From the NCBI GenBank assembly GCA_013398295.1, contig VZSF01001897.1:66598-130597 (forward strand): a DNA stretch of 64,000 nt, read 5' to 3'. The notes below the pieces were generated by a model. The model was not told where the DNA came from. It made no database searches and saw only the letters and a program-made list of their open reading frames with translations. The position numbers and the translations under genes are program-made. The DNA comes from Chionis minor. Lineage: Eukaryota > Chordata > Aves > Charadriiformes > Chionididae. This document shows positions 26,006 to 37,800 of this stretch, piece by piece; the stretch's first letter is position 1, and the number at the start of each line of letters is the position of its first letter.

Positions 26006-26750
26006 GGTCCTTCACCTGTGGAGGAATAGCCCCCTGCACCAGGACAGGTTGGGGGGCACCTGCTGGGAAGCAGCCCTGCAGAGAGGGACCTGGGAGTCCT
26101 GGTGGCCAACTGGATGCCCATGAGCCAGCAGTGTGCCCTTGTGGCCAAGAAGGCCAGTGGCATCCTGGGGCGCAGCAAGAGGAGCGTGGCCAGTGGGTGG
26201 AGGGGGGTCGTCCTCCCCCTTCCCTCTGCCCTGGTGAGACCACAACTGGAGTCCTGTGTCCAGTGCTGGGCTCCCCGGGTCAAGAGGGACAGGGAACTGC
26301 TGGAGAGGGGATAGCGGAGGGCTACGAAGATTATAAGGGAGCTGGAACATCTTTCCGATGAGGAAAGGCTGAGGGAGTTGGGTCTCTTTAGCTTGGAGAA
26401 AAGCAGGCTGAGGGGGGTCTCATCAATGCTCCTAAATCCTTCAAGGGAGGGGGCCGGGAGGAGGGAGCCAGGCTTTTTCCAGTGGTGCCCAGGGATAGCA
26501 CAAGAGGTGACGGGCACAAACTGGAACATGGGAAGTTCCATCTCAACATGAGGAGGAACTTCTTGCCTGTGGGGGTGGCAGAGCCCTGGCAGAGGCTGCC
26601 CAGAGAGGTGGGGGAGTCTGCGACTCTGGAGACATTCCCAACGCGCCTGGACGCCATCCTGTGCCCCCTGCTGTAGGTGGCCCTGCTCTGGCAGGGGGCT
26701 GGACCAGGTGATCTCCAGAGGTCCCTGCCAACCCCTGACATTTTGTAATG
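25690..26750 (+). mobile_element. CR1 LINE, 1.06 kb, plus strand, close to a UVRAG splice donor
   Basis: It contains the reverse transcriptase end ([30 protein letters not shown]), then a decayed middle segment, then the ORF2 C-terminus and 3' end of the same group as the copy at 23063. The tail ends at about 26750 without clear terminal repeats. A stop after KFNKTKC and later frame changes make it dead. It sits in sense orientation roughly 130 bp downstream of the donor at 25561. It adds a second direct copy of a 450-bp sequence around the 92-bp exon. Confidence 0.95.
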
Positions 26751-29700
26751 CTTGGGGAAGATTGTGATTTCCCCAAAATACAGATCGTGTAAGGAGTCCA
26801 CAATACTCTACTATTTTATTCTGCTTTTGTAATATCCATCTGATGGGCCCACAACACTTCTTGCAGGAGTGGGGGCAGGGAAGGCTGTTTGAAAAGCGAT
26901 GTTCTTCACTAAAGGGAGAGGTAAATTAATAATTCTCTTAAGAGTGTATCTAAGGATTGGTAGCACATGCACCTTCTGTATTATGATAGCCCAGGAGGGT
27001 AGAAAGGCGTAACAACCTTAGTGGAACGGGTCTTAGCCTGGCTCACACCTGACTTCCCGTTGGCTTTAAGCGTGTAATTCCATGGGAATGTGTGAATTAC
27101 GATCAGCACACTTTGTCGAGCGTAATTGCTGGTATTGAAAGTAACTGTTGCATGTTGAGTGCTTTTGCTAAATGGGAAGCTACCTTAGTAAGTAACTGAA
27201 GGTTATAGTAACCTTCCAGGGAAATCTTGGGTGCTCTGATTCACTCTGGAGGATCCAGACTCGCTCTCCACTATGTAGAAAATCAGCGCAGACTGGCTTC
27301 TGTGTTATAAGACTAAAGTTAGTGCAGGCTTCTCTTGCAGCAGCTGTTTGAGCATGAGGCTTAACCAATTCTCCTTAAACCCACGGAGATAAAATTTGGT
27401 AAGTATGGAAGGCACAATTCACTAGCAAGTGTATTTCTGCAGGTGTTAGATGCTTTGTATTCTCGTTTTTTTTAATTTATGGTGTTTGAAGCCTCTTACT
27501 TTAAGTGATTATTTCATCCTGCAGTCTCATCTTCATTCCTCGAGTGCCGGAATCCCACCCAAACATAGCAATGTGCCTATTTGGGATCCCTAGGTTAATT
27601 AGTCACTTCTCCAAAGTTGCACAGGTCTTGTGTGGTCCCTGTGTCATACTTGAACCCGTGCAGATGCCCTGGATACTCCAAGATATTGAAAATAGTATCC
27701 AGTGTGAGGTAACCCCGCCAGGTTTTGCTGCCAGGTGCTCTTCTGATGGATATGGGCTCCCTCGCTGCTTCAGTTGGTCTGAGAAACAATTTCTTCTGGC
27801 ACATATTATGCTGAATTGAGGTGAGAGTGCTCCCGATCTTCCTAACAGAAAGTAGTTATTCCTAATGAGATAATGAGCTACCAAGCACTAATAGCCAAAC
27901 CTTAATACTTCTGAGCTAGTACATGGCTTTTAGGGGAGACTCAAAATCAGGCTTGGATAGATTTTAAATCTTACGTGAAATGACGCTGAATGTTGTGGCA
28001 CTGGCCCTTCTTTAACAGTGGAGCTAAAGCTTTCTAGTGATATTCATATTATATCTGAATTTCTTACGTGTTGAAGTAGCAAAGTCTCTATTGTCTCATA
28101 ATGCAGACTAGTCTCTTGCTACGCTCTGCGTGACAGGTATAGGGGCAGCATAGCGTAAGGTGGATTTTTGTGGTGATGGAAATACTTGGCTGAGGTGAAT
28201 GCAGAATAATAATTCCGGGTCGCAAAACAGCGGGCAAACTGCTGGTATTACAGCTTTCTCTTATTTACCTGTTTCTGCAACTTTTAAAGGACTTTACTGT
28301 TCCAACAGTCTGCTTACTGCTGTATTTTAGTAGGGTCCTAAAATGTTGCTAAAATGTAGCTCTAAAAGTCCTTTCTTTCTTTTTTTATTTTTCTATTTTC
28401 TCCTGTAATATGCAGAGCATGGCAAGAACAGCACATCGGTTCTACAGACACTGTGATCACACAGTCTTTTATCCAAAACCAAAAGCAAGCTTTCTGCTGC
28501 TGCTCCACTTGAAAATGACGAGGCGGCAGACAGGGTTAGCGCCTCGGGGTAGCACAGCTCAATATATCAGACCTTTGGGACAAAAATTCTACTTCAGTGG
28601 GTAACAGTGATGAAAATCCCGTGGGACGTTGTCATGCCACAGCTCTTACCAGCCGTTATTTCTGTGTCACTCCTTGCCTTTGTTATCTTTGATTCCTTGC
28701 ACAGAAATGCTGATCTGTGTGAACTCTAAGCTACTGTCCAAATCACTTATTTTGGGAGGAAACTCTTGGCAAAGGAAAACAAATACAGGAGTAGAAAAAG
28801 TATCATCTTTGAGTAATACCGTAAAAAGTGTTGCCTGATGGAAATTCAACTCAGCCAGCAAAACGGTGGAAGTAAACAGGCCCTGAGAAAGGGAAGTTCA
28901 GTCCCTTGTGCGGTTTTATTTTGTCAGTAATTTCAGACACGGCTGAGAAGACTCTCCCTGATTTTCTTCCTGTCCTCTAGCAAGATGCATGAAGGAAAAG
29001 GGGTTGTTTTTCTTGATTGTGAAAATACTACTGTGAGTTTTCAGATGGTATCCGTCACTGTGACGTAAAAATCCTAAGGTGACATGTGGTCCTCTAAGCA
29101 AATTTGGAAACACAGGGCCAAAATACCCAAACCCGTGACTTCTGTAGTACCTGTGTGTACTCATCGGTTGAGAGGGAGGGGTAGAGGTCATGGTTGTCTC
29201 CTTCTGTCTTGAATAAGCAGAGGTGGGATGACTCTGATAAACGGGAATAATTTTCAAAGCATAAGTATCTTTCTTCCCTTCTGGTGTGTGCTGACTTTGA
29301 AGAACTTATAATCGGAAGTTGTAGTTATGCCTTAGCTGTTTTGCCATCATACAACCAGGGTTGGTTGTTTTTTTTTTTTTTCCTATAGATGATATACAGT
29401 CATTAGCAAGACAAAACACATTTTTTGGCGGGATAATATTTCAAAACATGTTGGAATATTAAGCATAGTTCTCCGGGAGTATCACATTCCCTCCTTTCCC
29501 CCCCCCCATGAATGTCTATGCCTCATTTCCTTCTCACCTCCAAAACTTGTATAAATAGTTGATCGTTTTTAACTTTTACTTTTTTAAGGCTAATGATTCT
29601 AAACAATGCTTCTTAGTACTTCCTAATAATATAAATGGAAATGAGGCTTTACAGGGAGTCTAGCTCAAGGGGAAACCTGGCTAGACTTTCATAATCGGGC

Positions 29701-30060
29701 ATCGCAGTGGAGCACATACATAGCAGAGTACAGATGCCCACTGTCTAGTGGATAATATCTCATTACATATATTTAAGCAAGCTTAAAAGCCCCCAGCTGT
29801 TAAAATGAAGATCTGAAGGAATTTTTTGGTTTTGGGATGCTGTAGGGGAGTCTGCCACAACCGGTAGCAAGTAAAGTATTTCCAGGTTATCCTTCATTTG
29901 CAGGATGAGAGCAGGAGCGTATTGAGGCAGCGATGGGTATTTCTTATCTACAGGTTCACTTGCACGGCCTGGTTTGTTTGGCTTTGTTGTTGCTGGTCTT
30001 CAGTTTCCTTTCTTAGCACTGTAGCAGGGTTTTGCTGAATTTAAGTTCTGTCAAAGGACC

Positions 30061-30860
30061 ATAGAATGTTTCGGGTTGGAAGATGTCTAGTTCCACGCCC
30101 CTGCCGTGGGCATAGATACCTACCACTAGACCAGGTTGCTCCAAACCCTGTCCAACCTGGCCTTGAACACCTCCAGGGATGGGCAAGCCATGGCTTCTCT
30201 GGGCAACTTGGGCCAGGGCCTCACCACCCTCACAGTACAGAATTTCTTCACAATATCTCATCAAAATCTCAAAAATATCTCAATATCTCATCAAAATCTC
30301 AAAAATATCTCAATATCTCATCAAAATCTCAAAAATATCTCAATATCTCATCAAAATCTCAAAAATATCTCAATATCTCATCAAAATCTCAAAAATATCT
30401 CAATATCTCATCAAAATCTCAAAAATATCTCAATATCTCATCAAAATCTCAAAAATATCTCAATATCTCATCAAAATCTCAAAAATATCTCAATATCTCA
30501 TCAAAATCTCCCCTCTTTCAGTGTGAAGCCATTAACCCTCCTCCTATCACTACAAGTCCCTCTCTATCTTTCTTGAAGGCCCCTTTCAGATTTTGGAAGG
30601 GGCTGGAAGGTCTCCCTGGAGCCTTCCCTTCTCCAGGCTGAACCCCCCCAGCTCTCCCAGCCTGTCCTCCCAGCAGAGGGGCTCCAGCCCTCCCGGCATC
30701 TCCGGGGCCTCCTCCGGCCCCGCTCCAGCAGCTCCGTGTCCTTCTGCTACTGGGACCCCCGGAGCTGGACCCAGGATTCCAGGCGGGGTCTCCCCCGAGC
30801 GGAGCAGAGGGGCAGAATCCCCCCCCGGCCCTGCTGCCCCCGCTGTGGGGATGCAGCTGG
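30061..30860 (-). mobile_element. CR1 LINE, GC-rich group, minus strand, with internal minisatellite
   Basis: The + strand begins ATAGAATGTTTCGGGTTGG and CACTAGACCAGGTTGCTCC. It is interrupted by an expanded tandem array at 30252-30510, then continues CCCCTCTTTCAGTGTGAAGC, then CCAGGCTGAACCCCCCCAGC, and ends in the C- and G-run segment (30760-30855) also seen at 17950 and 54110. On the minus strand the ORF2 C-terminus reads GGLEPLCWEDRLGELGGFSL and EKGRLQGDL, downstream of a frame change shared with the other GC-rich copies. It is antisense to UVRAG. Confidence 0.95.
30252..30510. repeat. Minisatellite: 30-bp unit, 8 identical copies plus a 19-bp partial
   Basis: The unit starts AATATCTCATC, continues AAAATCTC and ends AAAAATATCTC. 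Eight consecutive copies (30252-30491) are identical, and a ninth is cut at 19 bp, after which normal CR1 sequence resumes. The unit has 14 A, 9 T and 7 C and no G. The region 30241-30520 has no G on the + strand at all. The left part of the unit is ordinary CR1 sequence, so the array grew from within the element. The unit length is divisible by three and free of stops in all three + frames, which creates three long but meaningless overlapping open frames. Confidence 0.98.
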
Positions 30861-31149
30861 TAAAAAGCAATACTTAAACCACACTTAATTTTTCTGTAAA
30901 CAGGACTTATTTTAACTCCTGTCCCATGCATCATCCTCATTTTTGCTTTTGACATCTAGAGACATCTGTATTTCTCTGCAGTCTGGAATGGAACTGAATC
31001 CCCTAGGTATTCGGGGTAGCTGAAATACGTAGTTATTTCAGGCTTAGCCTCTTTCTCTGGTAAGTATCGGTTTAGATATGAGTACAAAATAGTTTCTTTA
31101 CCCCCTCAGATGAAAAACAAACAAACAAAAAGACCGAAGGTGATGCTGA

Positions 31150-31771
31150 CTGAAGACAGCAGTGTGTCCAGGTGGCCAAGAAGGCCGACAGCATCATGGC
31201 CTGTTTCAGGAATGGTGTGGCCAGCAGGACGAGGGCAGTGATCATCCCCCTGGACTGGGCACTGGGGTGGCTCCACCTTGAATCCTGTGTCCAGTTTTGG
31301 GCCACTCACTCCAGGAAAGACATGGAGGGGCTGGAGTGTGTCCAGAAAAGGGCAGTGGAGCTGGTGAGGGGTCTTTTGAGGAGCGGCTGATGGACCTGGG
31401 ATTGTTCCGCCTGGAGAAGAGGAGGCTGAGGGGAGACCTTCTCGCTCTCTACAACTGCCTGAGAGGAGGGTGTAGCCAGGGGGGGATCAGTCTCTTCTCC
31501 CAAGGAACACGCAATAGGATGAGAGGAAATGGCCTCAAGTTGCCCCAGGGGAGGTTTAGATTGGATATTGGGAAAAATGTCTTCATGGAAAGGGTTATCA
31601 AGTGCTGGCCGAGGCTGCCCAGGGCAGTGGTGGAGTCGCCATCCCTGGAGGTGTTTCCCATCCGGGCAGACGTGGTGCTGAGGGACATGGGTTAGGGGTG
31701 GGTTGGGCAGTGTTGGGTTGATGGTTGGACTCGATCTTAAAGGTTTCCCCCAAAGTAGGGGGTTCTGTGAA
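31150..31771 (+). mobile_element. CR1 LINE 3' fragment, plus strand
   Basis: It reads through CAGGTGGCCAAGAAGGCCGA, CTTGAATCCTGTGTCCAG, GGAGAAGAGGAGGCTGAGGG and GGTTTAGATTGGATATTGGG to GGTTGGGCAGTGTTGGGTTG and TGATGGTTGGACTCGATC. The protein keeps [20 protein letters not shown] and [16 protein letters not shown]. It is the sense-strand counterpart of the copies at 1393, 46436 and 59668. The end is degenerate, with a short GGTTCTGTGA in place of the usual tail. It lies less than 300 bp to the right of the antisense CR1 at 30061. Confidence 0.94.
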
Positions 31772-34413
31772 AACGCCCCTATTTCATACTTCTATCGGAG
31801 CAAATTTGTCTTTAAATTCTCAGCTTCAGGCTTTCCTGAGCCTCTGTTGTTCTGCCGGGAGCTCTGGGGCAGCCCTTGGCCATGTTGAAGGTCTGCAGAT
31901 CGTAGCGCCTTTGCGCGAGGTTTGACTGCGTTGCTGCTGCATCCCTCTGCCTGGTGAGCCTTGTGGTGCTTTGGTTTCTCAGGCGTGACACTGGTATGAT
32001 TGATGTGTGTTTTCACATCCCAACACGAGTGATTTAATGCGGCAAACTCGCAGGTCTACAAGCTCTGCTTCCCTCTTCATATCTCTCCTGGCACCTATAT
32101 TCTGCTGTGTTTACTTTTCGTTCCCCTCTACCCCTGCTGCAAAATACTATTTACACTGTATGTAGATAAAAACAAGACAGATCAGTTGGTTCCCTCACAC
32201 ACTGTTTTACGGAGGCTGCGGAACTGCAAAAACTTATTTTTCTGATATCAAGTCTGGATGTTGACTCTTAAGGTGAAAGATGATGAGTCAAAGTTGTGGA
32301 TTTAGACTGTCTCAACTGGGGTCCCCCAAATCTTTTCTGTGTTTCCTTTTGGGAATAATTCTCTGTGTTTCCAATTTTTTAGTCCTGGAGTCTCACTAGC
32401 TTCCAGAAAAGCAGCTTATTTGTAAGATTAGCTTTTGCTGATGCAAAAGGCGCTATGCAGTTTTTCCCTTAAATTCTTTTTTTTTTTTTGAGTCTGCAGT
32501 TTATTCCAGCTTTTGAGAGAGACCAAGTCACATGTAGTCTTGTACATTTTGAACATTGTTTTATTCCCTTTTACATGTTCAGATTTATCTTTCACAAGCC
32601 AGGCTCTTTAGGTCCTGGTTGCATTAAATCGAGACACTCTTTCATTTTCTCTCCTATTCTTCAGTTTAATTTTGTTTACTCTGTGTAACTTTTGAGGGAT
32701 AGTATTTGTGGTTATTAATGGCAAGTAAAGAGCACACTGCAAACTTGAGCAGTCTGGTGGGAAGGAGATTTTTTTTTTTCTTAGTGAATAGATTAGACAA
32801 TAGGCTTATCTAATGTTGGCAAATATGAGATAGTTCTTTAGAAAATCTTGTCTGTAGTCAGGGAGATGTCCTTTTGAGCCTGCATTTAAAAGCTTTACCC
32901 AAAAATACTTGTGCGCCAAGGCTTAAATTTGTGGTTTGAAGGTATGTCTTGATTCATAGACTGCTAGATTCAAGAGGAGCCTAAAACTTAATGTTTGAGT
33001 TCAGAAAATTCTGGTAGCTTAATTTATGAAGATTTTTTGGGTTTGCTTTTTTTTTTTTAAAGTGTGTGTCAGAATTTCTTAGCTGCCAAAAGACCCAATT
33101 TCACCTTAATTTCATATTGGCAGCCTCCCTTTGCAGCCCTGTCTCTATTGTACGTTATTTAACCAGTAATCTCTAAGAAGGTGAGAAACTATTATTGCTT
33201 TTTAGCGCAGTTGACATGATATTGGCTCAGAGCTGCACTTGGAGCTTCAAACATTTCAGATGGCTATAAACCAACTTAAACACCTTCATTTAGCGTTCTT
33301 ACTGCCATGAGGTCATAGTTTGCAACAAAAAAGATCAAATGGTGTTTAAGTTATTATTTAAAAAAAAAAAAAAAAGAAAAAAGTATTCTCATACCAAAGA
33401 GCTGTAGCTGTGGATTTTGGCTTTTGGCCAGACAATCAAGATTTAGTATTTTGACCAGCTGTGATCCAGTAATGTTCCTCAGAGGAAACATTTTGTGGGG
33501 AGGAAAAGATACATATTTGAGCCTGTGAATTGTATTCTGTCTCTCATACTACTTTACAGTTTCTCTGAGCCCCTTGCAGACGTTAAATAATCACAAGTGA
33601 ATCTGACTGAAGAAACTTTTTCTTTTTATCAAAACTGAAAACAGATTACAACCAGAATCGGCTCACTAAGGAAACTAACATTAGAAATCTTTGTGTTCTG
33701 CTTCAATTGCTTTATCTCGCCTGTTTACAGCACGGAATCTACATTGTGTGCCTTAGGTCTGTAAGAATGCCCAAATGGGGTAATTATAACTAGTGAAAAC
33801 TAATATTTGGGGGAGAAAACAGCTACTTTTGTAATTTTGCTGCCAGTAAAACGTAAGAGCTGAAGTTAAACTATTGTGGATTGGCTTTTGAGATTTGGAT
33901 GCAACTGAAACATTAAGGTTGGTGATGATGTAATTCTCTTATCTATAATGTCCAATAAATCTGAAGTTTCTCTTCTTTTTTTTTTGTTTAATTTAGAAAT
34001 CCTGCTTCCTGATAGGAACTATACGTACTCCTATACGTAACCAGTTTTAGTCTGATCCAACTTGATGACTAAAAGTCATTAAGGCCTGATGACAGTTCAT
34101 CAAATCAGTTTTTATACTCCACGAGTCGCAGGCTGTTCTTTTTGGACAGGTGTCCACATCTGTTTGCTGTCTTGGAAGACTGACCAAGTAATTGTGGCGC
34201 GAAGCTGAACCGGCTCAACCCCAGTAATTCAGGTTAAGGTTGTACCTCAGAGTACAGGGCTGTGCTCCTGCAAGCCAAACTCTTTCCGCTGATGACGACA
34301 TCTTGCAGTCTCTAAAGTTTCTGGACAATTGGGATGTTAGTTTTCTAATGTGACTTGCTTTTTTTAATGTATTTTATTAATTCCATGAGCTGTGAGCTGA
34401 TAAAGCATCTCTT

Positions 34414-34880
34414 TCATAGAATCATAGAATGTTTGGGGTTGGCAGGGACCTCTGGAGATCGTCTGGTCCAGCCCCCTGCCAGAGCAGGGCCACCTACAGC
34501 AGGGGGCACAGGATGGTGTCCAGGCGGGTTGGGAATATCTTCAGAGTGGGAGACTCCCCCACCTCTCTGGGCAGCCTCTGCCAGGGCTCTGCCACCCTCC
34601 AAGGCAAGAAGTTCCTCCTTGTGTCCAGACGGAACTTCCCATGTTCCAGTTTGTGCCCGTCACCTCTTGTCCTGTCCCTGGGCACCGCTGGAAAAAGCCT
34701 GGCCCCCTCCTCCCGGCCCCCTCCCTTGAAGGATTTAGGAGCATTGATGAGACCCCCCTCAGCCTGCTCTTCTCCGGGCTAAAGACACCCAACTCCCTCA
34801 GCCTTTCATCATCAGAAAGATGCTCCAGCCCCTGAGCATCTTTGTAGCCCCCTGAGCATCTTTGTAGCCCTCTGGACTTT
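34414..34880 (-). mobile_element. CR1 LINE 3' fragment, minus strand (inverted copy of the 23063/26303 group)
   Basis: It begins TCATAGAATCATAGAATG, then GTTGGCAGGGACCTCTGG, CAGGGCCACCTACAGCAGGG and CCAGTTTGTGCCCGTCACC, to GGATTTAGGAGCATTGATGA. The minus strand encodes RRNFLPWRVAEPWQRLPREV. The wording mirrors 23063-23536 and 26303-26750. Near its 5' end a 20-bp segment is duplicated in tandem (34831-34870). Confidence 0.95.
34831..34870. repeat. Perfect two-copy 20-bp tandem duplication
   Basis: Two identical units beginning CCTGAGCATC and ending TTTGTAGCCC lie side by side inside the CR1 copy. Undecayed identity suggests a recent slippage event. Confidence 0.95.
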
Positions 34881-37800
34881 GCCTTGATGCAGTGCTATGA
34901 ATTCTGGTAATCGTACAGCCTTTTCCTCTAGGAAAAGGTAAATGGAGTAGAGATGCTCCGTCAGCTGCTTGTTTTCATTACAACTGGTAGCAACCTAGTA
35001 TTTCCGAGCTCGGTGCCTCTCTGTAATCATCACTTTTGAACCAAAGCCTCAGTGTGACTTCTCATTCTCACCTGGAGGGAGGTGATGGAACAGGAAAAGA
35101 CCCCTTGATTTAACTGCTTAACCCACTGTACCTAGAGCTATTTGGGTTTTATTTTACTTGCCTGCTAGACTATGACCACTGTTCTTCTTAAAAGTATACC
35201 CAGAGCTATTCATCTGCTCGAGTTTGCCTTCTAGACACTCGTCACTCAGGCCAAACTAGTTGCCTAGGTTGTCCCTACGGTCAAGAGCAGGAATCCTGAT
35301 CCCGCTGATCACAACTGGCTCTCAATAGGGTATCACCCACCCTTCTCTCCAGCGGCTGTGGAAGGAGCCTCGGCGATGAATTCTTGGATGGCTCATCTCC
35401 AAAGTCCTTCATGCAGATTTACTTTCATCTAAATGCATTAGATAATATTTGATAAGCGGTTAAGCCACTCTGTTGGCTTCATTCCTGCTCGCTCAGATTT
35501 GGGCTGTTATCCCTGTATTTATTCCTGACTGAAGCTAAACCCATCCTATTCATATTTATTGGCAGCAATGGATGGTTTCGGAAATCTGCCCGCTTGTGTC
35601 TCCAGCAGCTTAAAACCTAGTTTTGCAGTCTCAAGTAAGGTCCATTTCATTGCGTGTATTTGAAGGAACCTGGCTGCAAGTGCCTTTTTGTTCTAATTCA
35701 TTAGCTTGAACGCTTGCATGATAAATGAAGATCATTCCTGTTTTACTGCCCTGTGGGGCAGCCCTTATGTACTCTATTAACTGGGAAGTTATTTTGTAGA
35801 CGAGGGAGATTAGCTTTGTATTGCTGCTAGGTTTAGGCTGTTAGATCACTTAGTATAGATCATTCTGCCAGTTCAACTTACTAAGGAAGGGAAGATGTTT
35901 TTTATTTTTTTTTTGGCTGCTGGACTAAAGAGGTATTGTTCAGGCATACATAACATGTTAGCTTGAATAGCCTTGTCATAACAAGCTCTTTAAAAAACTC
36001 TCCCGGTCCTGCAAACTAATTAATTTCTCACCCATTTGCCTGTAAGGCCTAGATTTACAAAGGAATTTAGGCATGTTTCTTTTTAGGAGGAACTTAAATT
36101 TACATGCCCACCAGAACGGTTTGTAAAGCTGCTTCTATTGAGCTAATTAGACGCCACAGTTTTCATGTTGGTTTACTCAGACACTTAAAATGCTGCTGCT
36201 TCTTTCTGCTGCTGGTAGAAAAGTTTCTGTTGTGGCTAAATTGGGCTGATCAGAGCTTGCTGAAGGTAATTTGGGGTTTGCCAATTAGACAGTCTTATGC
36301 CACACTTGAATCTTTGCCCTTTAAAGAGTCTGATCAAGGAGAAATTAATTTGAGCAAGTTTGAAGCGCAGTCCAGCCCAACAAATGAGAGTAGCAGGTGT
36401 TACTCATTCAGATGGTGAAGAGGCTTTGTGGCGAGTTCCATCTCTCCAAGAATTAATTGCATTTTGCGTGACGGTGTGCCTCTGCAACTTCAGGAGCTAG
36501 GATTAAAGCCAGGGTTGCTTTCTGTTCTTCTTTCCCTACGTGTCCTCCTCATCTGAGGTGCCTCTTACACGTGTGAGATCTTGCATCTTGTGCTGCAAGG
36601 TGATACATTCAACAAGAGGATCCACTCCAGACATGCCTGTAGGCTGGTTGGCGTTCAGGGCACTGTGTTTGTAAGTCATCTGGACCCTCTTTTGACTGCT
36701 TACATTTCAGGCAAGAGCTGTTATCACTAAAACACAGCATATAGAGTAGATAGCCTTGTGACTATTTCATGAAATGCTCGTCTGTACTTAAATCCACAAG
36801 GCAGAGCTTGAAATTCTTCCTGGATTAGATTTTTAATCTCTTACGTGCCTATTTCAACCTGTGGAGGGCTGAATAAAATCCGGAGAAATGGTAGAATTTC
36901 CTGTGAACTCTTCTTGTCCTAGATCAGGAGATAGGAAGCCCTTGCTGCTACGGATCTGATGTTTTGATGTCGAATTCTTCCTTGATTTTGCAAAGGGTGC
37001 AAGTGTCTCGTGCTGTAACTGCAGGTGGCATATAGACTCTTCAGCTGTCGCTGCTGAAGTCCCTTGGCGAACCTGGACCCAAACTGTCTGCAGAACGACT
37101 AACGTGATACATCTTACGGATCTGCCATCTGTTCTACATGAAGGAAAAAAAAAATTATCCTTTTCTGCCTGTACATCTTGTGTTAGTCTTGCTTCTGTTT
37201 TTGTTTCTCGAATGTGTGGGGCTGTTTCTCTGGAATCTGTCCTTCTGGGTTCCAGCTCAGCAGGAATACCTATCCCTGTCGGACTCATCCCTGATGCCTT
37301 GATAGAAACCAAGCAGAATGATTTCTATCATCACTGTTGCAGGGGATGTAATACTGAAATCAGTTGAGGAACAGCCCATTTCTTTTGGAAAGGGATGGCA
37401 ATAAGTGGCCTTTGAGTTTGAAAAGGAGCTTGTATGAGAATGGTGTTCTCATGCACCCCCGCCGCCTTTTGGAATTGTATGTGTGTTCACTACTTCAAGT
37501 GATACTAGACAACTGATGGATCAAATAGGTCCAGACTTAAGAACACACTTAACACGCCTCATTCTAGAGCTGCAAAAAGCAAGCAGCTTCGGATCTTGAA
37601 TTGACACTACAGTACGAACAAGACAGAGCAAACTTCAGCAACAGGGTGGGGTTTTCTTTTCCCCAACCTAAAATACTAAACCGAGCACAGAACCCATCTC
37701 TCCTCTTTGAGAGGACCTCCATCTCTTTCTTTTGAGCCTCCTGCATTTGGAGCTGCAAGGTGATGGATCAGCATTCTGCACATATCCAAGCCCTTGTAGC

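Noticed and set aside
30252..30510. CRISPR-like regular repeats
   Set aside because: The units are directly adjacent with no spacers, inside a bird LINE. This is a minisatellite.
30066..30641. Long open frame of 191 residues with ten-residue repeats, plus two more overlapping open frames
   Set aside because: It is produced by the stop-free 30-bp minisatellite inside an antisense CR1. All three forward frames are open for the same trivial reason.
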